From NCBI GenBank assembly GCA_965242605.1, contig CBDESS010000001.1, forward strand, positions 1,302,001 to 1,366,000: 64,000 bases of DNA. Reading direction: 5' to 3'. The position numbers were made by a program, and so were the translations under genes. Shown here in pieces: positions 54,781 through 63,402 of the stretch; the first letter of the stretch is position 1, and every line of letters begins with the position of its first letter. The notes beneath the pieces are model-generated. The model did not search any database. It saw only the letters and a list, made by a program, of their open reading frames with translations, and was not told the origin of the DNA. This DNA is from JAAXHF01 sp965242605 (GTDB lineage: Bacteria; Desulfobacterota; Binatia; Bin18).

Positions 54781-55683
54781 ATGGGCAAACTTGACGGAAA
54801 AGTCGCAGTCGTCACCGGCTCGGGCCGCGGCATTGGCCGCGGCATTGCCACGCTCATGGCCCACGAGGGGGCCAGGGTTGTGGTCAATGACCTTGGCGGC
54901 AGCGTAGACGGTGAGGGGCAGGACACCGGTCCGGCCCAGCAGGTCGTAGACGAGATCACCCGCGCCGGCGGCCAAGCCGTGGCCAACACCGACAGCGTGG
55001 CCAGCGTGCAGGGCGGCGAGCGCCTGATCCAGGCCGCGGTTGACCGCTTTGGCAGGCTGGATATCCTGGTCAACTGCGCCGGGATTCTGCGCGACCGGAT
55101 GATCTTCAACATGAGCGAAGAAGAGTGGGACGCGGTGATCGCCGTCCATCTCAAGGGCCATTTCTGCACCATCCGCCCGGCCTCGGCTCTGATGCGCCAG
55201 CAGAGGGGCGGCCGGATCATCAATTTTTCATCCGGCTCAGCCCTGGGCGCGCCCGGCCAGCCCAACTATGCCGCGGCCAAAGCCGGCATTCTGGGCCTGA
55301 CCTACAGCTGCGCCAACGCCCTCAAAAAATACGGTGTCACCTGCAACGCCATCCTGCCCGGGGCGGCCACCCGCATGACCGATACCATTCCGGCCAACTT
55401 CGCCCAGCAGATGGGCCTGACCGAGAGCAGCGAAGCCGCCCAGGAGCAGGCCAGCCCGATGGACCCGGCCAATGTCGCCCCGATCGTGGTCTTCCTGGCC
55501 AGCGACGACGCCCAGGAGGTGACGGGCCAGGCGTTTGGGGCCAGCGGCTACCGGATATCCCTCTACACCCACCTGGAGCCGGAAAAGACGATCTACAGCC
55601 CCGGCCCGTGGGACCTTGACCACCTGTTCCGCATCTTCAAGAGTACCCTCGGCTCCCACCTTGACCCGCCGCGGATGCTGTAG
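54781..55683 (+). CDS. SDR family 3-hydroxyacyl-CoA dehydrogenase (MFE-2-like)
   Basis: A 300-residue short-chain dehydrogenase with TGSGRGIGRG near residue 13, NDLGGSVDGEGQDTGPAQQV (the insertion typical of the MFE-2/17beta-HSD4 group), the NCAGILRDRM strand, catalytic Ser in FSSGSALGAPGQ and YAAAK. This group oxidises 3-hydroxyacyl-CoA with NAD, matching the acyl-CoA dehydrogenase upstream. AGGAGGAAC precedes the ATG. Confidence 0.9.
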   Translation: MGKLDGKVAVVTGSGRGIGRGIATLMAHEGARVVVNDLGGSVDGEGQDTGPAQQVVDEITRAGGQAVANTDSVASVQGGERLIQAAVDRFGRLDILVNCAGILRDRMIFNMSEEEWDAVIAVHLKGHFCTIRPASALMRQQRGGRIINFSSGSALGAPGQPNYAAAKAGILGLTYSCANALKKYGVTCNAILPGAATRMTDTIPANFAQQMGLTESSEAAQEQASPMDPANVAPIVVFLASDDAQEVTGQAFGASGYRISLYTHLEPEKTIYSPGPWDLDHLFRIFKSTLGSHLDPPRML

Positions 55684-55732
55684 GACTGCCGCGCCGGTGC
55701 CCCAACCACGCCCTTTTGAAAGGAGACACACC

Positions 55733-56308
55733 ATGACCCATCCCCTCTGGAGCACAGGCGCGGCGGCCTTCGTGGCTGTCCTCATCGCCCTGCCCGGCTG
55801 GGCTGAGGACGAGGCCGGCGGCGACATGACGATTGCCGACGGCAAACAGGTCTCGTTCGAGTACACCCTGACCTTGGGCGACGGCACCGAGGCCGGCACC
55901 AACATCAACCAGGAGCCGCTGGTCTATGTCCACGGCAAGGGCGAGATTGTCAAAGGGCTGGAGCGCGGCCTGCTCGGCCTCAAGGCCGGTGACACAAAAC
56001 AGATTGTAGTGTCGCCCCAGGACGGCTACGGTGAACGCGACCCCAGCCGCACCCACCAAGTGCCGATTTCGCAGATTCCCGAGCAGGCGCGCAAGGTCGG
56101 TGCCCGACTCCAGGGGAGAGGACCGGGCGGAGAGGCACTGTTCGCCGAGGTCACCGCGGTCGATGACACCAACGCCACGATCGACACCAACCACCCTCTG
56201 GCCGGCCAGGAGCTGACCTTTGCCGTCACCATCCTCAAAGTCGAAAACGCCGCCCAGCGCATAGAGCTGCCGCCCGCCGTCACCGTTCCCGCCGAATCCG
56301 GGCCATAG
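55733..56308 (+). CDS. FKBP-type peptidyl-prolyl isomerase, exported
   Basis: A 191-residue SlyD-like FKBP with an N-terminal signal peptide (LWSTGAAAFVAVLIALPGWA), so periplasmic. It has VSFEYTLTLGDGTEAGTN, PLVYVHGKGEIVKGLERGL and the flap insertion GYGERDPSRTHQVPISQI, then a C-terminal FTVTILKV-like strand. It should assist folding of exported proteins. AAAGGAGAC precedes ATG 55733. Confidence 0.9.
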   Translation: MTHPLWSTGAAAFVAVLIALPGWAEDEAGGDMTIADGKQVSFEYTLTLGDGTEAGTNINQEPLVYVHGKGEIVKGLERGLLGLKAGDTKQIVVSPQDGYGERDPSRTHQVPISQIPEQARKVGARLQGRGPGGEALFAEVTAVDDTNATIDTNHPLAGQELTFAVTILKVENAAQRIELPPAVTVPAESGP

Positions 56309-56331
56309 CCGGCCGGCTGAACGCGCGGGCA

Positions 56332-56814
56332 CTAATGAGGCAGTGCGCATTCATAGGCTTCATCGGCAGGAAGGTCAGGCGTCTGTGCAGCGGTCAGGGC
56401 GAGTTGATCGCAGCGTTCGTTCTCTGGGTGTCCTGAGTGACCTTTCACCCATTCAAATTGTACATCGTGCTTGTTACACATTTTCATCAACTCGACCCAG
56501 AGATCACGGTTGGCAACGCTCTTTTTGCCATTACGTCGCCAGCCCTTCTTTCTCCATGTGTCGGGCCACCCCGTACGCATTGCGCGGACGACATATTCAG
56601 AGTCGCTATGCAGGGTTACGTCACACGGTTCCTTCAGGGCGGCAAGGCCCTCAATGACAGCTAACAGTTCCATTCGGTTATTCGTCGTCTGTCTGAAACC
56701 GCCCGACAGTTCTCTACGGTGTCCCTTGTAATCCAGGATGGCGGCATACCCTCCAGGCCCGGGGTTTCCGAGACAGGACCCATCTGTGTAGATCGTCACC
56801 TGCTTGCGACTCAC
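56332..56814 (-). CDS. rnhA: ribonuclease HI
   Basis: A 160-residue RNase H with all catalytic acids: Asp in IYTDGSCLGNPGPGGYA, Glu in NNRMELLAVIEGL, Asp in LHSDSEYVVRAM and Asp near the end (NERCDQLA), plus the basic handle (DTWRKKGWRRNGKK). It degrades RNA in RNA-DNA hybrids. I start it at GTG 56812-56814, which has GAGG 8 bases upstream. It lies 13 bases after a TIR-like gene and shares its transcript, an odd context for rnhA. Confidence 0.93.
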   Translation of the reverse strand: MSRKQVTIYTDGSCLGNPGPGGYAAILDYKGHRRELSGGFRQTTNNRMELLAVIEGLAALKEPCDVTLHSDSEYVVRAMRTGWPDTWRKKGWRRNGKKSVANRDLWVELMKMCNKHDVQFEWVKGHSGHPENERCDQLALTAAQTPDLPADEAYECALPH

Positions 56815-56827
56815 CTTCTTTGCCTCG

Positions 56828-57559
56828 TCAAGGTACCAGGTCCGCAATCTGGATATCGAAACCAGCCTTCTGTAGGTTCGCAGCGAGCGAGTCCTTCGCC
56901 TCCTGTATGTGATTCGAGAACGGGATATAGATCAAGCCGTCAATGTCAGAGGGACGTTCTATATTGTCACCCTTCATCAGGACAGCTACCCTGCTTCTAC
57001 CCAAACGCGAGAGAACCATTCCAAGCTCCAAGACGACGTTTTGTCTGGCGCGGGGGCGCAAATTCGCAGTTCCCTCCGACGCCTCAGATCGCTTACGCCC
57101 CTCATCGTCCGGCGTCACCAACACGCAAGCATAATCGGCGTCCTCCTCCAGTGCTTCGAGCTTTTCTATGATTGTGTCACCACCACTGGGAATGTTCTGA
57201 AGTACGATCGGATCCAGCCTGAGGCGACGAAGGAGAAGTTCAAGCTGTTCCCGCGCTTGGATGTCATGTCCATAGACGATGAACACACGCCTAGGGACTG
57301 TTTCCTGAGCGCCAGTCGTACTTTCGCTCGAAACGGTGGCCTGGGATGGTACAGAGGAAGCAGCAAAAAGTGCGCTTGCCTCCTCCCTGACTGGCGTATC
57401 TTTTCCCTGCACTATGACACTACCAGTATGGTAGCAATTGACCTTGGTGGTTCCATCGGTCAGGGTGAACTGGACAGCATCCTTGATTGGTCGATCGGAA
57501 GCGAACCAACCCTTCTCTTTGAGGGCTTGTCTCACTGAGTCTGCGTCCCAATTCGCCAT
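56828..57559 (-). CDS. TIR-like nucleotide-binding protein (PF10137 type)
   Basis: A 243-residue protein. Residues about 90-240 match the TIR-like domain of PF10137: RRVFIVYGHDIQAREQLELL, IPSGGDTIIEKLEALEEDAD with the likely NADase Glu, CVLVTPDDEGR, then RARQNVVLELGMVLSRLGRS. Residues 1-70 resemble the TBP-like N-domain of RNase HIII (KVNCYHTGSVIVQGKD). Related TIR domains serve as NAD-degrading effectors in phage defence. ATG 57557-57559 has AGGAGA upstream. The pairing with rnhA downstream suggests that RNA-DNA hybrids or a nucleotide signal may be sensed; this is inference. Confidence 0.85.
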   Translation of the reverse strand: MANWDADSVRQALKEKGWFASDRPIKDAVQFTLTDGTTKVNCYHTGSVIVQGKDTPVREEASALFAASSVPSQATVSSESTTGAQETVPRRVFIVYGHDIQAREQLELLLRRLRLDPIVLQNIPSGGDTIIEKLEALEEDADYACVLVTPDDEGRKRSEASEGTANLRPRARQNVVLELGMVLSRLGRSRVAVLMKGDNIERPSDIDGLIYIPFSNHIQEAKDSLAANLQKAGFDIQIADLVP

Positions 57560-57644
57560 TTCGTTCTCCTGTGGCCGCCGTATCTCAAACAAGTTCCGAG
57601 CAATGATAGTCAGGGACAATGCCCCGAGCAAGGCCGAGAGGGTC

Positions 57645-58262
57645 ATGGCAACGCGGCATTCTGTCAACGTTTTTCCCGACCGGCGGCCGTTCAATTTTGC
57701 CCATGCGCTGACCGGTCTGCGGCTGCTCCTGACCCCGCTTTTTGTGTACGCCATTGAAACCGGCTGGCACCGGCCAAGCCTGGGCAATGCCGGGCTGGTG
57801 GCTGGCCTGTTTGTCCTGATCTGCGCCACTGACTACTACGACGGTCCGGTCGCCCGGACGCTGGGGCTGAGTTCTGCTCGGGGAAAAATCTTCGATAACC
57901 TGGCCGATATCAGCTTTCTGCTGGTGACGCTCGGGTATCTGGTCTCCCTGGGCACACTGCCGTGGTGGATTCCAGCCGCGGTGGCCGTGGCATTCGGCCA
58001 GTATGTGCTCGACTCCTGGCTGCTGTCAGACCGCGATACGAGCGTCGTGCTGGTGTCCAATCCCATTGGCCACTGGGCGGGGATTCTCAACTTTATCGGG
58101 GCCGGCGTGCTGGGGCTGCATACGGCCCTCGGCCAGCAACTCCTGCCCGGCCTCGTTGAGCGTAGCCTGCTCGGCCTGTGGCTGGCCTGTCTGCTGCTGG
58201 CGATGGGTCTCCGGCTCCGATTTTTCCTGCACGCCCGACGGGCCGCACCGCGCAGACAGTAG
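57645..58262 (+). CDS. CDP-alcohol phosphatidyltransferase family protein
   Basis: A 205-residue membrane enzyme. The signature DG-x2-AR-x8-G-x3-D-x3-D is complete (DYYDGPVARTLGLSSARGKI then FDNLAD), with five or six membrane helices. It joins a phosphatidyl group to an alcohol such as glycerol phosphate or inositol phosphate; which one cannot be told. ATG 57645 follows GAGAGG. It diverges from the TIR-like gene (85 bp between starts). Confidence 0.9.
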   Translation: MATRHSVNVFPDRRPFNFAHALTGLRLLLTPLFVYAIETGWHRPSLGNAGLVAGLFVLICATDYYDGPVARTLGLSSARGKIFDNLADISFLLVTLGYLVSLGTLPWWIPAAVAVAFGQYVLDSWLLSDRDTSVVLVSNPIGHWAGILNFIGAGVLGLHTALGQQLLPGLVERSLLGLWLACLLLAMGLRLRFFLHARRAAPRRQ

Positions 58263-58269
58263 AGGCGCA

Positions 58270-59310
58270 CTACGGTGCTCCTCCCTCCCTGGCTGCCGCT
58301 CCTTCCAACTTCACCTCATCGCCGGCCTTCCGAATATCGGCAAAGCGCACGCCGGCGATGGGCAGGGCGCATAACCCCTGGGCCACCAGGGTCAGGAACT
58401 GGACGGCGTTCAGCACCAGACCATAGGCCAGACCGTCCACCTGACTGACCCCGAACAGACCCAGTGCCAGCTGACAGGCGTATTGGTAGGGCCCGATCAT
58501 GCCGGGCAGATTGGGCAGCGCGGTGCCAAAGCCGATAAAAATAAACACCACCAGGGCGGCGCTGAACGGCGCGTCCAGCTCAAAGGCACGGATCATGACA
58601 TAGCTCGACACAATGGGCAGAAACCACAGCGACAGCGAGACCACAAACACCGCCAGCAGGAGGCCCGTGTTGGGAAGGACCTTCATGCCCTCGGCGACCG
58701 AGGCCAGGATCGCTCTCAGACGCCGGCCAAAGCGCTGGGGCAGGACCCGCAGCACCCAACGCTCAACAAACACCTCGCCTTTCCACCAGAACAGCAGCAC
58801 CAGGCTGACCAGGACCGCGGCCACCCCCGTGGGGAACAGTGCCAGTCGGCGCACCCACGGCGGGAGGGCACCGATCGTCAGCAGCCCGACCAGGATGTAC
58901 ACCACCACCACCACCAGATCGACCGTTTTCTCCAACACCAGATTGCCGACTACATTCGAGAACGATACGCGCGAGCGACGCGAGAGCAGCCAGGGGCGGA
59001 CGACCTCGCCCAGCCGAACCGGCAGCAGGTTGATGGCCAGATAGGCTACCGACGAGATGACCCACAAGCGGCCGAGCGGCACGCGCTCCAGCGGCCACAA
59101 CTCCAACTGCCAGCGCCAGGCGCGGAACACCATGATGAGCAGGCTGACGACGACCGCCACCAGCAGCCAGCCACCGTCTACCCGGGCCAGCGCCCGGCCC
59201 AACTCGTCAAGTTCGACATTCCGAAAGGCCAGGTACAGAAAACCGCCGCTGACGACCAGACTGAGCGCCAAGTTCCGCAGGCGATGCGAGTCGCCCTCTG
59301 CCGCTGCCAT
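58270..59310 (-). CDS. lysylphosphatidylglycerol synthase TM-domain (flippase-like) protein
   Basis: A 346-residue polytopic membrane protein of the UPF0104/LPG-synthase TM-region family, with eight hydrophobic segments. It has SVAYLAINLLPVRLGEVVRP near residue 95, VVGNLVLEKTVDLVVVV near residue 125 and a Pro/Gly-rich IGFGTALPNLPGMIGPYQY near residue 275. Members are thought to move lipid-linked compounds across the membrane. It converges with the CDP-alcohol transferase gene (7 bases apart). Confidence 0.88.
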   Translation of the reverse strand: MAAAEGDSHRLRNLALSLVVSGGFLYLAFRNVELDELGRALARVDGGWLLVAVVVSLLIMVFRAWRWQLELWPLERVPLGRLWVISSVAYLAINLLPVRLGEVVRPWLLSRRSRVSFSNVVGNLVLEKTVDLVVVVVYILVGLLTIGALPPWVRRLALFPTGVAAVLVSLVLLFWWKGEVFVERWVLRVLPQRFGRRLRAILASVAEGMKVLPNTGLLLAVFVVSLSLWFLPIVSSYVMIRAFELDAPFSAALVVFIFIGFGTALPNLPGMIGPYQYACQLALGLFGVSQVDGLAYGLVLNAVQFLTLVAQGLCALPIAGVRFADIRKAGDEVKLEGAAAREGGAP

Positions 59311-59451
59311 GCTTCCTCCGCATACCTCCCCGGGCTTCTTCCCCCCGGGGCGGCCCTGTGTATATCACGCGCCGCCTTCTTGACAAGCCTTTGCCTCCAG
59401 GTGGACAATTCGGCGGCAGAGACCGGAAGACATCCGAAAGGAAGCACATGT

Positions 59452-61119
59452 ATGAGCCGTGAGCAGAACCTGGCGGTGGCCCAAGCCGTGACCCTCAAGC
59501 CGATTGAGGAGATTGCGGCCCGCTTATCCCTTCCCCCGGAACACCTTGAGCTCTACGGTCGGGTCAAAGCCAAGGTCGGGCTCGAAGCCTTGTCCGCGGC
59601 CACCTCCCGGGGCAGGCTCATTCTCGTGTCCGCGATGACGCCAACCCCCGCCGGCGAAGGAAAGACCACCACCACCATCGGCCTCGGCCAGGCCTTGGCA
59701 CGCTTGGGCAAAAAGGCCGCGGTGGCTGTCCGCGAGCCCTCAATGGGACCGGTCTTCGGCGTCAAAGGCGGCGGCTGTGGCGGCGGCCGCTCGCAAGTCC
59801 TGCCAATGGAGGACATCAACCTGCACTTCACCGGCGACATACACGCCGTCACCTCAGCCCATAATCTTTTGGCCGCCATGCTCGATAACGCTCTGTTTCA
59901 CGGCCAGACCGACTGCGATGTGCGCCAGGTCCGCTGGCGACGGGTCATGGATATGAACGACCGGGCGCTGCGTCAGATCGTCCTGGGGCTGGGCGGGCGG
60001 CTGATGGGCGTACCGCGCGAAGACGGCTTTGATATCACCGCCGCGTCTGAAATCATGGCTATTCTGTCGCTGAGCAGCGGCCCGGCCGACCTGCTTGAGC
60101 GCCTGGCACGGATTTTGGTCGGCTTTACCCGGCAGCGTAAACCGGTCCTGGCCGGCGATGTCCGGGCACCCGAGGCCATGGCGATCATCCTCAGAGACGC
60201 CCTGAAGCCGAATCTGGTGCAGACCGTCGAAGGCGTCCCGGCCTTTGTCCACGGCGGACCGTTTGCCAACATTGCCCACGGCTGCAACAGTGTGCTGGCG
60301 ACCCGCATGGCGTTGCAGTACGCCGACTATGTGGTCACTGAAGCCGGCTTTGGTTTTGATCTGGGCGGCGAGAAGTTTCTCGATGTCAAGTGCCGCGAGG
60401 CCGGTATCTGGCCGTCGGTGGTGGTAGTGGTGGCTACCGCCAAAGCGCTCAAAATGCACGGCGGCGTGCCCGTCGCCGAGGTGACCAGGCCCGACCTGGG
60501 CAGCCTCAAGGCCGGCATGGACAACCTGGCCAAACACGCCGAGAGCGTCCGCGCCTATGGCCTCCAGCCGGTCATTGCGGTCAACCGCTTTGCGTCCGAC
60601 AGCCCGGACGAATTGCAACTGATCGGAGACGAGTGCCAGGCCTTAGGCGTGCCGGCCACGGTCATTGATGTGTTCGGCCAGGGCGGAGAGGGTGGCTTGG
60701 CCCTGGCCGAGACGATTGTCGAGGTCTGTCGGCCAGACCCGCCTGAGCCGCGCTTTCTCTATCCCTCAGACATGCCGATTGCGGACAAAATTCGCACCAT
60801 CGCCCAAACGATCTACGGTGCTGCGGATATCAGCCTGCTGCCGCGCGCCCGGACCGATCTCAACCGGATCAACGATCTCGGCTACAGCCACCTTCCGGTC
60901 TGCATGGCCAAGACCCAGATGTCGCTGTCCGACGATCCCAAACGCTACGGCCGTCCGCGTGACTTTACCCTGTCGGTGCGTGAGATTCGCCTGTCGGCCG
61001 GAGCGGGTTTCTGCGTTCCGCTGACCGGAGATATGCTGACCATGCCGGGCCTGGCCGCCAGGCCGGCCGCCTGTGGCATGAAGATGGACGCCAGCGGCAA
61101 AATTTCGGGCATGTTCTGA
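59452..61119 (+). CDS. fhs: formate-tetrahydrofolate ligase
   Basis: A 555-residue enzyme that makes 10-formyl-THF from formate, THF and ATP. The P-loop TPAGEGKTTTTIGLGQALAR lies near residue 65, then REPSMGPVFGVKGG, INLHFTGDIHAVTSAHNLLA and EAGFGFDLGGEKFLDVKCR, all invariant. Length is standard. The start ATG 59452 has AAAGGA 9 bases upstream; a long in-frame extension further upstream is antisense to the flippase gene and not credible. It feeds one-carbon units to purine and serine synthesis. Confidence 0.97.
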   Translation: MSREQNLAVAQAVTLKPIEEIAARLSLPPEHLELYGRVKAKVGLEALSAATSRGRLILVSAMTPTPAGEGKTTTTIGLGQALARLGKKAAVAVREPSMGPVFGVKGGGCGGGRSQVLPMEDINLHFTGDIHAVTSAHNLLAAMLDNALFHGQTDCDVRQVRWRRVMDMNDRALRQIVLGLGGRLMGVPREDGFDITAASEIMAILSLSSGPADLLERLARILVGFTRQRKPVLAGDVRAPEAMAIILRDALKPNLVQTVEGVPAFVHGGPFANIAHGCNSVLATRMALQYADYVVTEAGFGFDLGGEKFLDVKCREAGIWPSVVVVVATAKALKMHGGVPVAEVTRPDLGSLKAGMDNLAKHAESVRAYGLQPVIAVNRFASDSPDELQLIGDECQALGVPATVIDVFGQGGEGGLALAETIVEVCRPDPPEPRFLYPSDMPIADKIRTIAQTIYGAADISLLPRARTDLNRINDLGYSHLPVCMAKTQMSLSDDPKRYGRPRDFTLSVREIRLSAGAGFCVPLTGDMLTMPGLAARPAACGMKMDASGKISGMF

Positions 61120-61130
61120 AAGGAAGCCGT

Positions 61131-61345
61131 ATGCAGTTTGGGCTCTTTTCTCTGTTCGACTTTTTCCAGGATCGTCAGAACGAGGTCCGCTAGTATCACG
61201 ACCCCCTTGACCTGGCCCGACCATGTGGAGGAGGGGGCGCTTGTCGGCAGCCCGCAGGACTGCCGGCGGCGGCTGGCCGGGCTGCGGGACGAGTTCGGCA
61301 TAGAGCAGGTGTTGATGCAGGGCCGGAAACAGTGTAGTTGGCCGG
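61131..61345 (+). pseudogene. remnant of an LLM class oxidoreductase
   Basis: The first 20 codons (MQFGLFSLFDFFQDRQNEVR, good ribosome binding site GAAAGGAAG) are the N-terminus of a luciferase-like monooxygenase, but the frame stops at 61191-61193. In another frame the C-terminal family ending follows at once (EEGALVGSPQDCRRRLAGLR, DEFGIEQVLMQ). About 250 central residues are missing, so this is a deletion remnant. Confidence 0.75.
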
Positions 61346-61373
61346 GGGAGGGTCAAGACAGGAGGAGGAGCTT

Positions 61374-61505
61374 GTGCCGCGTACAGACGAAGCCTTTGAT
61401 GTCATCGTGGTCGGAGCGGGCAACGCGGCTTTGACCGCGGCACTGGCTGCCCGCGCCGAAGGCACCCGGACGGATTGTAACCAGCCCTGGGCTACCGGCC
61501 CATGA
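61374..61505 (+). pseudogene. N-terminal fragment of a TcuA-like flavoprotein
   Basis: GTG 61374 after AGGAGGAGG starts a frame reading AFDVIVVGAGNAALTAALAA, the FAD-binding N-terminus of the tricarballylate/fumarate-dehydrogenase-like flavoproteins. It ends after 43 codons, where the intact family has about 450-500. The ribosome binding site survives but the gene does not. Confidence 0.7.
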
Positions 61506-61648
61506 TCGTCCCCTCAGACTTGCGGCGGGCGGCCATTCGCCACAACGGCCATACCGCCGAGCCGGCCGACGACATGGTGTCGTTTGCCGAGCGTGAGCGC
61601 GTTATCGGCGCGCCTGAGGTCGAGACGCTGCAAAAACGGTTTCTCTGA
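61502..61648 (+). pseudogene. C-terminal gene fragment, family unclear
   Basis: A frame overlapping the previous one reads SDLRRAAIRHNGHTAEPADD and VIGAPEVETLQKRFL before a stop at 61646. The ending looks like the C-terminus of a real protein but I cannot place it. It probably is the other end of the deletion that removed the flavoprotein gene body. Confidence 0.45.
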
Positions 61649-61672
61649 AAGGAAACGGACGGAGAGAGGAAT

Positions 61673-62485
61673 ATGTCAACAGACCGAATTGTCAGCCAGG
61701 TGTCCGACCGTGTGGCCCTCATCACCCTCAACCGCCCGGAAGTGCTCAACGCCTTTGAGGACACGATGCGTGAGGAACTCCTGGCCGCGCTGGAACGGGC
61801 GGCCAACGACCGCACGGTGCGCTGCGTGATGATTACCGGCGCGGGCCGCGCCTTTTGCGCCGGCGGCGATATTGCCAGTATGGCCGCACTCCAAGCCGAC
61901 AACAACGATGGCGTCATCAAAGAACGCATGGCCGTTGGCGGCAAGATCATCCGGCTCATTCGCGGTATGGCCAAGCCGGTCGTGGCCGCGGTGAACGGGG
62001 CCGCGGCCGGGGCGGGGATGAATCTGGCCCTGGGCTGTGACCTGCGGCTGGGCGCGGACACGGCCCGCTTTGCCGAGAGCTTTGTCAAAATCGGGCTGAT
62101 CCCGGACTGGGCGGGTTTCTCGTCACTGCCCCGCCTGGTCGGGACGGCCAAAGCCCTGGAACTGATGCTGACCGGCGAGCGGATTGATGCCGCCGAGGCC
62201 CTGCGGCTGGGTCTGCTGAACCGGGTCTATCCGCACCGGAGTTTTCGGACCGAGGCCCTTGAGTTTGCCCGGCGGCTGGCCGCCGGCCCGCCCCAGACCC
62301 TGGCTCATATCAAACGCGGGGTCTGCCTCGGGGCCAGCGCCGGCCTGGAGGAAATCCTCAGCTATGAGCGCGACAGCCAGGCCGAGCTTTTTCTGTCCGC
62401 CGACGCCCGAGAGGGCATGTGCGCGTTCCTGGAAAAACGCCCGCCGGCATTTGGCAAATCCAACGGCTCGCGCGTTTCCCCCTGA
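61673..62485 (+). CDS. enoyl-CoA hydratase/isomerase family protein
   Basis: A 270-residue crotonase-fold enzyme (PaaG/PaaF-like). It has LITLNRPEVLNAFEDTMREE, the oxyanion strand ITGAGRAFCAGGDIASM near residue 60, and VNGAAAGAGMNLALGCDLRL near residue 105; the C-terminus ends in a LEKRPPAF motif. GGAGAGAGG precedes ATG 61673. It follows a cluster of gene remnants and is the only intact survivor there. Confidence 0.92.
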   Translation: MSTDRIVSQVSDRVALITLNRPEVLNAFEDTMREELLAALERAANDRTVRCVMITGAGRAFCAGGDIASMAALQADNNDGVIKERMAVGGKIIRLIRGMAKPVVAAVNGAAAGAGMNLALGCDLRLGADTARFAESFVKIGLIPDWAGFSSLPRLVGTAKALELMLTGERIDAAEALRLGLLNRVYPHRSFRTEALEFARRLAAGPPQTLAHIKRGVCLGASAGLEEILSYERDSQAELFLSADAREGMCAFLEKRPPAFGKSNGSRVSP

Positions 62486-62506
62486 GCAGGGCGGCTCAGG
62501 CTCCGC

Positions 62507-63199
62507 TCATTCGACCTCCGCACTACAGCCCAGCGGCCTCAGGCACTCAGGGCTATCGTTACGGGGGGAGTTGACGAGCGCAGACACAGCATAGGCCCGC
62601 ATGGCCTCGGCCGGATAGGGCACGAGCAGGGGCAAGACCGGGTCGGGCTCCTGAACGGTCCGGTCCAGCCATCGCGCCTCGGCCTCGGGCGGCAGGATAA
62701 CCGGCATCCGGTGGTGGATGGGGGCCATCAGCGCGTTGGGGCCGGTGGTCAGGATCGTACACGAATAGATCGCCTGGCCGGATTCGGCGACCCATTTTTC
62801 CCACAGCCCGGCACAGGCGAACGGCTCGCCCGAGCCCAGGCTGATATACAGCGGGGTCTTGGTCGGGCCGGCTTTTTTCCACTCATAAAAGCCGTTGGCC
62901 ACGATCACGCACCGCCGGCGGCGCAGGGTACGCCTGAAGCTCGGCTTTTCGGCCACTGTCTCAGACCGGGCGTTGATCAGCCTGGCCCCGACCGCCGGGT
63001 CTGTGGCCCACGACGGAATCAGCCCCCAGCGCAAAAAGCCGGCCCGCCGTTCGGCATTGTCAGCCGTGTTGATCAGCGCCAGCACCGGCTGGCCAGGGGC
63101 GATGTTATAGCGGGGGGAGCAGGACACGCCGGACAGCGAGCACCCAAAGCGTTCTTCCAGGCGTTCTGCGTCTGAGGTCAAGGCGTAGCGGCCACACAT
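62507..63199 (-). CDS. SOS response-associated peptidase family (SRAP/YedK/HMCES)
   Basis: A 230-residue SRAP protein that crosslinks to abasic sites in single-stranded DNA through its N-terminal Cys. Active-site residues are in place: Cys2 in MCGRYALTS, NIAPGQPVLAL, LINARSETVAEKPSFR, Glu in ANGFYEWKK and His in IHHRMPVILP. GGGAGGAC precedes ATG 63197-63199. No LexA box was recognised upstream. Confidence 0.95.
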   Translation of the reverse strand: MCGRYALTSDAERLEERFGCSLSGVSCSPRYNIAPGQPVLALINTADNAERRAGFLRWGLIPSWATDPAVGARLINARSETVAEKPSFRRTLRRRRCVIVANGFYEWKKAGPTKTPLYISLGSGEPFACAGLWEKWVAESGQAIYSCTILTTGPNALMAPIHHRMPVILPPEAEARWLDRTVQEPDPVLPLLVPYPAEAMRAYAVSALVNSPRNDSPECLRPLGCSAEVE

Positions 63200-63402
63200 G
63201 GTCTGTCCTCCCTGTCGCCTGCCGGCAAGCTGTGCAGGTCGGATGAGCGAGGCGGAATCCGTCCCCACCCTAGCAGACCGCCTGACAAAAAATAAGAGCT
63301 GTGGAAAAGGCCGTTCAGTATGCCCGCGGAGAGGAGCGATGATTGATATGAGCTCGTTGGCACGAACGATGTGCGCTTCAGTCCCGTATTGTACCCGCCC
63401 TT

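Noticed and set aside
58483..59451. A long open extension upstream of formate-THF ligase, in frame with it
   Set aside because: It is antisense to the flippase-like gene, is rich in Gln, Arg and His as expected from the complement of a membrane protein gene, and the real start at 59452 has a ribosome binding site.
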